This document shows positions 37,101 through 44,319 of a stretch of DNA of 64,000 bases, piece after piece. The position numbers and the translations under genes were made by a program. The stretch lies in contig NZ_JBLKNX010000018.1 of assembly GCF_051414055.1 (NCBI RefSeq), forward strand, positions 62,001-126,000, given 5' to 3'. Positions within the stretch are counted from its first letter, which is position 1, and each line of letters begins with the position of its first letter. A model generated the notes under the pieces. That model did no database searches. It was not told where the DNA came from and worked only from the letters and a program-made list of their open reading frames with translations. The DNA comes from Halosimplex halobium (GTDB lineage Archaea > Halobacteriota > Halobacteria > Halobacteriales > Haloarculaceae).

Positions 37101-37206
37101 CCGCATTGAAGTCGTCGACGACGGAGGTATCGATCTGTTCGGTTGTTCGCTGACCGGTCGTGTGAACAACCTCGCCGGTAGGGCCGGGATGGAGTTTCAG
37201 CGGCAT
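34117..37206 (-). CDS. large membrane protein with C-terminal PQQ-type beta-propeller
   Basis: 1029 residues. Residues 1-~255 form an unrecognised soluble domain. Transmembrane helices are at about 261-281, 320-336, 415-440 and 449-473. A helical, charged segment between helices 2 and 3 (EELDRRAEQVVSDAESLESLARSTDELVDRLSDGF) looks coiled-coil. Residues ~480-700 are a Ser/Pro/Arg-rich linker. From ~705 an outer-propeller domain of repeated units (YDIETHEKDWETQF, YDLRSGTRQGQL, GRLYAAS, GRLYVLEE) runs to the end. Lies 4 bp downstream of the GTPase gene, hence operonic. It may be a scaffold or sensor for the GTPase/tubulin system (inference). Confidence 0.8.
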   Translation of the reverse strand: MPLKLHPGPTGEVVHTTGQRTTEQIDTSVVDDFNAGLLLEYDPSSGYVWSFVNVYRSDPEQFIATYETDGSTGLDEFQQRVREAVEGRDWSIREGTSGGQVVFDNLTSADPTGPPISDDLADDLLDHCGTLSFAAPDELTAVRLFRYFYDRYGDDRSYAICRQPPSQFDTDADIYIEPNDQFDGIRLTGQAADARRDWKVADATDELSKSVDALVSAAGEKLSGHRSAAGVVAALERQGFDEAFPVTVRQKVDQGVNWEGVAKTGLLAFAVALVAGLGYATWRGSFTELASLATDSITYTFPPHLPPAVPTVEFTAANWQLVGPLLAFLLVTVVLKRRVRVPLRRAFSRLRSLLSPSPFPEELDRRAEQVVSDAESLESLARSTDELVDRLSDGFADQRVEVSTTDRSWVSKHSATLLGVVAGTAVAAVLFATASAITELVVDNWNPVVDGLVVVTAVWVLGHVAYGVGTLAGRLWPSSSVLRLPLRLFTPPSSTGGSKGQQADRDVRLEEIKRLYSNTIHQTKDTPSREQVWKYIDDEDAEIREVAAEAAKKLDDESSEGVFDKPQRQKYKQILRNRNQQRDQRSTRADPDTSQSNRSPNDERSPTESREDSGGKPAGSNASGNAPEPASELDPVTEGRSSQAQSSQRTESTSDGSVAATASGGVADKSTTPAPSGSSGSAPMVRYDAQNTGSTSDPGPANLKRRHRVDLCDSEFVGPPVSDGKFACVADRDGGLYVYDIETHEKDWETQFSSVTASPCLHDGNVYVPVGKGAKTDPRLVAYDLRSGTRQGQLTVSGRIVSSPVPTGEYIYLTDRSGRLYAASLGLDRSEFTKRFNDMRPGRPVVYEDKIYFADANLLAVAASSGRPLQTNWPQIHPPVSEPVLRNKRVFIAAANGIMDVLHSDPTSSDSRDGTFEDEARRSHTVPPIVSPERIALCYHKGEIEVYTTKSDHLWSVSLDYSIAGSPTLTWDGRLYVAEENGAIRIFSPDGNQLDVWARPNGVAHSPTVVGERLLVADADGRLYVLEEG

Positions 37207-37210
37207 CGGA

Positions 37211-39097
37211 TCACCCGTGGATCCGTCTGAGTAGCTGGATCGACCCCTGGAAGATCGTCTTCGGCACGTTGCGCGTCTTGATCAGCAGTTCGCCCGCGTC
37301 GTTGCGGTGTTCGGTCTCGATGAAGTACCACGTCGGACAGACGGCCCCGTCGTTTTCCGTGTGATCGAGTAAGTCGTTGACGACGTCAGCGTCGGCTTCC
37401 AGTACCTCTTGGGTGATGTGTGCCGCGAAGGGGGCGTACTCGTCGTCGACCGCGATGGGGAAGCTCTGGTCCTCCTCGACGCTCGCCTCCTGGTAGTCAT
37501 TCCAGACGTAGTCCGCCTTCGTCGCAACCACGAAACACTGCTTGTCGCTGTAGGTGCGAGCCAGGTCGCGGTAGTACTGCAGATATCCTTTGTCTTCGCT
37601 CCGGTGGGACGGTGGGTACTCCGGATACATTCGGCCGCTCCGTTCCCACCGGAGCCAGCCCGTCTCGGCCCCTGACGGAATGCACTCGATCTCGTTTCGC
37701 ACCTCGTCGTCAATATTCGAGATGGCAACGACGTTAGGGACGCTTTCGCTGAATCGCTCGTCCGGCCGATCAGTCTGAGGAGCGATGTACTCGAGGTCGA
37801 GGTACTCGCGATGATTCCCCCGTTCCACGACCGGCGCGAGGAAGTCGTCCATCGGGACCGTGAACAGGAGCGTGTCGGACTGTTCGATCTGGTCTTCGAC
37901 CCGCTCGGCGAGCCCGTCCCCCGAGGTGCCCCGAATCGCCCCGCCGTCCGTCACCGCTTCGTCGGCATTCGCCTCCGGGGTGTCTTCGGAGTCATCATCG
38001 TCCGAATCGGTATCCCGAACGGATATCGAGTCGGTATCCCGTCGGGCCCCGTCAGTCCCGTCGGCCGACTCCTCGTCTCTGAGGAGGTGCTGACAGATGT
38101 CGTTCAACCGCTCACCGGGGTAGTCGTACGTCTCGAACTCGAATTGCTTCGGGAACAGGCCCGGAGCGTACTTGTACGCGAATCGCAATTTATCGTCATC
38201 CCCCTTCTCATTCGGGTCCGGCCAGCGGCCGTCCTTGATGCTGTCACGCGCCCGGTTGATCGGCGACACGGTCGTTCCGGCGTTCTCGTTCATCGCCGCG
38301 CTGTCGATGACGTCCTCGACGGCGGCCTTCGTGCCGCCGAACGCGGCCGTCTTTCCGCTCCGTGCCGGGCCCATCATCATCACCTTCTGGTTGGCCTGGA
38401 AGTTCGCGAACTGCTTGAGCGAGAAGAGCAACACGCCGATGACGGCGATGTCCTGCAGGATCGCCGCGAGGTCGAACCCGTAGAAGTACACCTGCCGGGC
38501 GACGAACCCGCCGTCGACGACCTGGATGGGGCTCCGGTAGCGGAGGTGCGCTTCCACGAACACGACGGCCAGCACGGCCGCGACCGCCCACCAGACGCGG
38601 TTGACGGCGTCGTCGAGGACGACCCGGTTGCCCTCGAACAGGTCGGTCCACTCCTCGCTTCGCATTCCGCCGTACCACAGGCCGGCGGCCACGGAGGCGA
38701 CGAGACCGAGGAAGGCGAGTACGTTCGCCTGGGAGGCGACCATATCGAGGAAGACACCGTTGACGGCGAGAAAGACCGCCGCGGGGAAGAACCCGAACAG
38801 GAAGACGAGCACGCCCTTCCCGCGACGGTACGAGTCGAAGAGGAACGTCCCGAACAGCCCGACGAAAAAGCCCGCGAGCACGACGTAGACGACGACCGCG
38901 GGAACGCCGAACTCGGGAAAGACACCGGCGATAATTCCCTTCGTGACACCGCCTTTGTTCCACCAGCGGATGAACATCCTCGATACGAACACGGCGGAAG
39001 CGAGGAAAGCGAGGAAGTAGCCGATGAGTTCCACCCAGTCCCATAACACGAACACGCTCCTATCTCGCAAGGAAGAGACCCGATCTTGGACGCCCAT
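37211..39097 (-). CDS. membrane-anchored P-loop GTPase of the tubulin-like locus
   Basis: About 628 residues from MGVQDRVSSLRDRSVFVLWD (ATG 39097; an ATG at 39148 is also in frame). Six or seven transmembrane helices occupy residues ~22-230. The cytoplasmic domain has G1 GPARSGKT (243-250), a G3-like DYPGE (325-329) and a G4-like TKAD in VVATKADYVW (526-529). A long acidic insert (~345-395) separates them. This resembles membrane-linked TRAFAC-type GTPases of multi-gene bacterial and archaeal systems. Paired with a degenerate paralogue (42758-44218). Confidence 0.8.
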   Translation of the reverse strand: MGVQDRVSSLRDRSVFVLWDWVELIGYFLAFLASAVFVSRMFIRWWNKGGVTKGIIAGVFPEFGVPAVVVYVVLAGFFVGLFGTFLFDSYRRGKGVLVFLFGFFPAAVFLAVNGVFLDMVASQANVLAFLGLVASVAAGLWYGGMRSEEWTDLFEGNRVVLDDAVNRVWWAVAAVLAVVFVEAHLRYRSPIQVVDGGFVARQVYFYGFDLAAILQDIAVIGVLLFSLKQFANFQANQKVMMMGPARSGKTAAFGGTKAAVEDVIDSAAMNENAGTTVSPINRARDSIKDGRWPDPNEKGDDDKLRFAYKYAPGLFPKQFEFETYDYPGERLNDICQHLLRDEESADGTDGARRDTDSISVRDTDSDDDDSEDTPEANADEAVTDGGAIRGTSGDGLAERVEDQIEQSDTLLFTVPMDDFLAPVVERGNHREYLDLEYIAPQTDRPDERFSESVPNVVAISNIDDEVRNEIECIPSGAETGWLRWERSGRMYPEYPPSHRSEDKGYLQYYRDLARTYSDKQCFVVATKADYVWNDYQEASVEEDQSFPIAVDDEYAPFAAHITQEVLEADADVVNDLLDHTENDGAVCPTWYFIETEHRNDAGELLIKTRNVPKTIFQGSIQLLRRIHG

Positions 39098-39099
39098 AG

Positions 39100-39113
39100 G
39101 ACCATTAATGGTC
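39100..39113. promoter_or_regulatory. 14-bp perfect palindrome at the divergent promoter
   Basis: GACCATTAATGGTC lies 3 bp upstream of the GTPase ATG, in the region between the two divergent operons. A perfect 14-mer palindrome with an AT core is a good operator candidate; a binding protein is not known. Confidence 0.5.
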
Positions 39114-39349
39114 GATTCCGTGTAATTACGGTTACGATTACAGTCCATGTTGCCGACGGATCGGGTGATCTCACCGGATCCTGAACAGTCGTCGACTCCG
39201 GACAGTCCGGGCGTCCGGAGGGATCGAACGGCGAGGCCCGTGCGATCCGGGAACCTGAGGTGTCTCCCCGACCGGCGGGCTGTACCGACCGTTCGTCCGG
39301 AGGAACGGCGCCGCCGTCTGTCCGCAATCGGTGAGTACACCACAATTGA

Positions 39350-39357
39350 TTTATAAG
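39350..39357 (+). promoter_or_regulatory. TATA box of the tubulin-like operon
   Basis: TTTATAAG is centred 27 bp upstream of the ATG at 39381. The transcript is therefore expected to be leaderless, common in haloarchaea. The surrounding 39340-39380 is clearly AT-richer than its neighbourhood. Confidence 0.65.
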
Positions 39358-39380
39358 ATAATTACAAGTGTTAGTGCCAT

Positions 39381-42300
39381 ATGGCGGCACAAGAAGCCGA
39401 CAGTCGGGTGACGGTCCCGGACACGATTATCGGGATCGGGAACGCCGGGAAACAGGTGGTCTACACGCTCCTCGAACAGGACTGGGTGCTCGAGGACGCG
39501 CTGAAGCCGCGAGAGGCCGACAGCAACCCGAGTATCGACCCCGTGGTGATCGATACGGTGACCGGGGCCGAGCAGGACGACGACGTCGAACGTATCAGCT
39601 CGATAAACGACGAGATCGAAAAGAAACTCGGCGAGTACGGAAACAACGCGACGACGGAACTCGAATACATCAACCCGATCGAGGAGACCGACCAGCGGTA
39701 CACGAGCGCGCACGGCCTGACGTTCCCGGGGACGGTGGCGGACATCGCGACCGAGGCCAACCTCAAGGCGTGGTGGTTCGACCAGAACCCGGAGCTGCTC
39801 GACGAGAACGAGAACTACAGCGAGGGCGTCATCAGGCGGCGGGCGCTGAGCAAGGCGCTGTACCACGCGAGTCAGGCGGGGACGGGGACGGACCCGCTCT
39901 CGAGGGTCGTCAACAAGGCGGGGAACTCGAACAAGGTGTACATCGTCGTCGGGCTCGGCGGCGGAACGGGATCGGGGATGTTCCTCGACCTCGCCAAGCG
40001 CATCAACGAGACCCACGGTGCCACGGACGTCGAGCTGTTCGGCGTGCTCCCGGGGCCGCGCGAGGAGAACGACACGCGGGCCAACGCCCACGCGGCGCTC
40101 TCGGAGATCGAGTACGTGAGCCTCACCCAGAGCGACCCGTTCCAGAACGTCGTCTTGGTGCCCTACGGGCCGTCGAGCGACGACGACCTGTTCGAGGAGG
40201 CGGTGGGGTACGCGATGATCGCTCACCGAAATCTCGAATCGAACCACCGAAACAAGCTCAACAACAACAACGACAACCGCGGCCCGGCGAGCTACGCGCC
40301 GTTCACGGTGTGTTCACCTCGGATCCTCCGGTACAACGCGAAGGGCGTCACCGAGGCCAAGGAGGCCGTCGAGGAGTTCCGCAAGGAGAAACAGGCCGCC
40401 CTCGAGACGGAACTGGACCTCTACGACGCCGCCATCGAGTCCATCACCGACAACTTCGACACCGCCGGCGAACAGCTCGAGGCCGGCCTCGCTCAGGACG
40501 GCCACGCGACACACGACCTCTACAACCTCGACGGTGAGGAGGCACGCCGGGCGCGGGACCGACTGGACGAGTTCGAGCAGCTGCTCGAAGACCAGGCGTT
40601 CGACGACCTCGACTACCAGGCGCACGAGGACCTCCTGTCCGACCTCCGGGACGCGATCGACAACGCCGAGAACGGGCTCACCGACGATATGTCCGCCCGG
40701 GAACAGCGCGAGGAAGTCGTCGAGACGGCGGCGAGCAGCGTCGACCTGCTCGACCCGGTCGAGGAGCTGTACGCCGGCGAGGAGAAAGACCGGGAGCTCG
40801 CGAGAGTGCTCCGCGACGAGCTCCGGGCGATCAAGCGGCGCACGGAGATCCTGAAGGCCCTCCACGTGATCGAGTCCGAGCCGATACGCGAGGGGTTCCG
40901 GATCGCGCTCGACGCGGATCAGGGGTTCGCCGCCGCGGGCGACCTCAACAGCGAGTGGCAGAGCGTCGTCGAGGACATCGACCGGCTCGAGGAGGAGATG
41001 GCGGACCTGGAGGAACTGCGCGAGGCGCTGGCAGACGAGCGCGACGAAGCGATCGAGGGCTGGCGGGCGTCGGTCGAGGACGACATCTCGTATCTGATCG
41101 ACGTCGACACGCGCCGTCAGCGTCTCGAAGACCGACTGTCGGATCTGAACGACAAGATCATCGACGCCACGGACACGATCGACAACGCGCACAACCCGAA
41201 ACAGGTCCCCGACGACCCGCTCGATTTCTCCGGGTTCGACGCGATCAATCAGGACTTCGAGGCGCTCGGTCTCGAGAACAGAACGGTCGACGAGGACACC
41301 ATCACCGCGTCCCTGCAGGGGCTCGCGGAGATGAAACGCGTCTGGTTGATGGCCGACGAGGAGGGCGGCTTCCTCGACGCGCTCGGTGACATCTTCGGCC
41401 CCGACGCCGAGGAAGAGCTCGAGGACAGGTTCTACGCGGCCCGCCAGAACGTCGACCAGAACCTGTTCCGGGTTCCGTCGGAGTTCGACTCGCTGTCGTT
41501 CGACTGCGAGTTCCTCGACGAGGACAACATCAAAAACCGGGCCAGCGCGCTCACCAAGGAACGCCGCCAGCGGGTCGACGACATCGTCAACGAACTCGAC
41601 CGGGGGGTCAAACGGCCGAACTTCGACCTCGAAGGGCTGGTGGCGGCCGACTCGTCGGTCGTCGAGTCGGTGGAGGTCCCCGGGGTCGGCCGGTCCGAGG
41701 ACTTCTACGCCGACCAGCTCCGCAAGGAGCTCTCCGACGACCTCTCCGAGGCCCACCCCGCCTCCATCCTCGACGAGCTCTGCCGGGACGGCGGGCGACC
41801 CGACGTGAGCTCGAGCGGGATCGTCTTCCAGGCGTTCGACACCTCGTTCGTCGCGCCCGTCGAAACGGAGATCGAGCGCCGGACGGAACGGCTGGAAGAG
41901 CTGGAGAGCGAGGAACAGCAGTACCAGCGCGTCCGGGGTCTCATCCGCAACGAGGGGTCGGACTTCACCGAGGACGGGACCGGCCCCGACGACATCGAGA
42001 TGTCGTTCGACGGCGCCGACGAGGCGTCCTACGCGTACCACCGGATACTCGACCCGGAGGAGAAAGGACGGCTTCTCACGTCGGACGACATCGTCGAAGC
42101 GAACCTCTACGAGAGGGAGAACAAAAAGATCGAGACCAACCTGGTCGAGCAGGCCGAGGAGGTCGGGAACCTCGGCGGGTCGCTTCCCCTCAACGTCGGG
42201 CAGATCGAAAACGAAGGTGAGACGAACGAGGCGTCACGGGACGACGACGGGGTGTACATGAACCATCGGGTCTATCCCGTGTACCTGAGTCGTGCGCTCG

Positions 42301-42761
42301 AAAAAGACGAGAGCGGCGATCCGTACTTCGAGGATGTCCACGAGAGCCTCGTCGAGAACGGCGTCTACGTCGAGGGGAACAGAGAGGGCTACCACCCCAG
42401 CAAGGTCGGCAACGCCAATCCGTGGGACTTCGCGATGGTCCCGTTCGTCGGCGGCGTCTTCCTCGACAACCTGAGCCTCGTCTCCCAGCCGGGTAACGGC
42501 TACCTGAGCACCTACGAGACGGAGCGGTCCGACAAGCGCGACAACATCCGCATCAGGCACACGCACGCGCTCGACGGACTGGACGACTACCACGACTGGA
42601 GCGCCAGCGGCCGCGGCGGGTACGTCGTCCGTGACGAGGTCGTGAACATGGGGACGCCGGAACACGACATGTTCGTCACCGAGGACGAGGCGACGGTCAT
42701 CGACGAACTGATCGCGCGACACCGGTTCACCGAGTTCGACAGTACCGTGGACCTGGAGTGA
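39381..42761 (+). CDS. giant tubulin/FtsZ-like GTPase
   Basis: 1126 residues. N-terminal nucleotide-binding domain: TIIGIGNAGKQVVYTLLEQ (15-33, first Rossmann-like loop) and the tubulin signature GGGTGSG (193-199) within VYIVVGLGGGTGSGMFLDLAKR. Then FGVLPGP and a helical RANAHAALSEIEYV typical of the FtsZ T5-T6 region. Residues ~320-600 are long charged coiled coils (EAKEAVEEFRKEKQAALETEL..., DRLEEEMADLEELREALADERDE). The last ~500 residues are soluble and unrecognised. This matches the large FtsZ-like/Tubulin_2-type proteins of bacteria and archaea, not the cell-division FtsZ or CetZ. Ends in a GTGA overlap with the next gene. Confidence 0.82.
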   Translation: MAAQEADSRVTVPDTIIGIGNAGKQVVYTLLEQDWVLEDALKPREADSNPSIDPVVIDTVTGAEQDDDVERISSINDEIEKKLGEYGNNATTELEYINPIEETDQRYTSAHGLTFPGTVADIATEANLKAWWFDQNPELLDENENYSEGVIRRRALSKALYHASQAGTGTDPLSRVVNKAGNSNKVYIVVGLGGGTGSGMFLDLAKRINETHGATDVELFGVLPGPREENDTRANAHAALSEIEYVSLTQSDPFQNVVLVPYGPSSDDDLFEEAVGYAMIAHRNLESNHRNKLNNNNDNRGPASYAPFTVCSPRILRYNAKGVTEAKEAVEEFRKEKQAALETELDLYDAAIESITDNFDTAGEQLEAGLAQDGHATHDLYNLDGEEARRARDRLDEFEQLLEDQAFDDLDYQAHEDLLSDLRDAIDNAENGLTDDMSAREQREEVVETAASSVDLLDPVEELYAGEEKDRELARVLRDELRAIKRRTEILKALHVIESEPIREGFRIALDADQGFAAAGDLNSEWQSVVEDIDRLEEEMADLEELREALADERDEAIEGWRASVEDDISYLIDVDTRRQRLEDRLSDLNDKIIDATDTIDNAHNPKQVPDDPLDFSGFDAINQDFEALGLENRTVDEDTITASLQGLAEMKRVWLMADEEGGFLDALGDIFGPDAEEELEDRFYAARQNVDQNLFRVPSEFDSLSFDCEFLDEDNIKNRASALTKERRQRVDDIVNELDRGVKRPNFDLEGLVAADSSVVESVEVPGVGRSEDFYADQLRKELSDDLSEAHPASILDELCRDGGRPDVSSSGIVFQAFDTSFVAPVETEIERRTERLEELESEEQQYQRVRGLIRNEGSDFTEDGTGPDDIEMSFDGADEASYAYHRILDPEEKGRLLTSDDIVEANLYERENKKIETNLVEQAEEVGNLGGSLPLNVGQIENEGETNEASRDDDGVYMNHRVYPVYLSRALEKDESGDPYFEDVHESLVENGVYVEGNREGYHPSKVGNANPWDFAMVPFVGGVFLDNLSLVSQPGNGYLSTYETERSDKRDNIRIRHTHALDGLDDYHDWSASGRGGYVVRDEVVNMGTPEHDMFVTEDEATVIDELIARHRFTEFDSTVDLE

Positions 42762-44218
42762 CCAGCGAGGACATGGGAGACACTGCAGAGACGTCGCTCC
42801 GTCGACGGCGGGACGGCATCGACGCGGTGCTGCTCGCCGTCTCGGCACTGCTCGTCGGGGTCACGAGCGCGGTCCTGGCGCGGATGCTGGTCGATGCCTG
42901 GGACAGCGGCGGCATCGTCTACGGTGCGGTGACCGGAACCCTCGGCGCGCTGGGCCTCTCGAAGGCCGCGGCCGTCGCGACCGTCGTCGGGTTCGTCGTC
43001 ACGCTGTTCCTGTTTTTCCTGCTGGACTCGTCGAAGCAGATGCAGGCGCTGACGCTCGTGCCGCTGTTCCCCGTCTTCTACGTCGCGGTGACGGGAGAGG
43101 GCAGGTGGTACGCGATCCAGTGGGGGGCCCAGGTTCCGTTTCTCGCGGCCGGTCTGCTCGTCGGGGCGGCGGTCGCGCTCGCCGGACGGAACGTCTCCGG
43201 CAACGTCAGGGAGTTCCCCGCCGCGGCGAACGGACTCCACGTCGTGCTCGCGGGCGTCGCGGCGGTCGGGTTTCTCGAGTACCACCTGGCGTCGGGCGCG
43301 GCGGTCGTCGAGACACGGTACCTGTGGCGCGACCTCGGAGCGGTCCTGGTCGTGGCAGTCCTCCTCGGCTCGTTCACACGGTACCGGAATCCCGTCACGA
43401 TGGTCATCGTCTCGGCTGACAGCGATGGGATCACGGAGGCCAACGTCACCGGCGGGCTGTACCAGACGGTGCGACGGATCTACGGCGACGCCGCCGTGAC
43501 GACCGAGAGTCACGAGTGGCTGCTGCGGGCGTCCAATGTCAGTTCCAGGGAGGACCTGCCGGATGTCGTGAACCCGGGTGACCGGAACGATCGCGAGGAC
43601 GGTACCAGGCGGGGATTCCAGTTCCGGCCGGACGGCTGGTTCAGTCAGACGGTCGCCGTCGGGGCTCGGGCACTCCCCGCGGCCCGGTTCACGGAGTACC
43701 ACTTCAACGCGATCGACGATGCGGTTGCCGCTCGCAACCGAACGAGAAATCGCCTCGTCGACCGGACGAAACGATACCTGCGGCTGGCTGTTCCGAAAGC
43801 GACCCCGGACGGGACCGGCACCGATCGTCGGATACACAACGCCGTCCTCGGGGCGGATGTCGTGGTGTGTGCGGTCCACTACCCGGACATCGCGACGAAC
43901 GACGGTGCCGTCGAGACGTTCGCGCGACTGTACCGGAGCTTCGAGGACGACTCCCGGACACGGCTGCTCTTCGTCGTGACCGGCGGGAGCACGGCCATGG
44001 ACAAGTACACAGCCGAGGAGGGGGGTCCCCGGGTACCGCTCTACGACACCGAATTCAGGTCGTTCGTCCGGGACGCTCTCCTGGAGGGGTCCGACGCGTG
44101 GAGGGGAAAGCGGCCCGACGACGAGGACATCGTGGTTGTCGACCGCGAAGAGAGCGACGACGCGGAGACCGCCTCACGGCTCAAAGGGTCCAAGCGCGTC
44201 CTCAAAACACTGTTCTGA
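42758..44218 (+). CDS. membrane protein, degenerate GTPase paralogue
   Basis: 486 residues from a GTG overlapping the tubulin-like stop (coupled translation). Six or seven helices at ~22-205 follow the same order and spacing as the 37211-39097 GTPase, including ARMLVDAWDSGGIVYG vs SRMFIRWWNKGGVTKG. The cytoplasmic domain begins where the P-loop should be, but reads TMVIVSADSDGITEA (213-227) with no GxxxxGK[ST]. The position of the G4 motif reads VVTGGSTAMD. It is therefore predicted not to bind GTP: a pseudo-GTPase partner (inference). Confidence 0.72.
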   Translation: MTSEDMGDTAETSLRRRRDGIDAVLLAVSALLVGVTSAVLARMLVDAWDSGGIVYGAVTGTLGALGLSKAAAVATVVGFVVTLFLFFLLDSSKQMQALTLVPLFPVFYVAVTGEGRWYAIQWGAQVPFLAAGLLVGAAVALAGRNVSGNVREFPAAANGLHVVLAGVAAVGFLEYHLASGAAVVETRYLWRDLGAVLVVAVLLGSFTRYRNPVTMVIVSADSDGITEANVTGGLYQTVRRIYGDAAVTTESHEWLLRASNVSSREDLPDVVNPGDRNDREDGTRRGFQFRPDGWFSQTVAVGARALPAARFTEYHFNAIDDAVAARNRTRNRLVDRTKRYLRLAVPKATPDGTGTDRRIHNAVLGADVVVCAVHYPDIATNDGAVETFARLYRSFEDDSRTRLLFVVTGGSTAMDKYTAEEGGPRVPLYDTEFRSFVRDALLEGSDAWRGKRPDDEDIVVVDREESDDAETASRLKGSKRVLKTLF

Positions 44219-44319
44219 GTGCTCCGCGGTCGGCGAAGGGGAACGGCCCCGCCGTCCGGCCGGCACGCCGCTCGCTGCAGTCCGAACGGCTCAAATACCT
44301 GCCGAACCGACGGAGGACC

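Noticed and set aside
39381..42761. Calling the tubulin-like protein FtsZ or CetZ.
   Set aside because: It is about three times longer, with long coiled coils and a large C-terminal region. Only the nucleotide-binding signature is shared.
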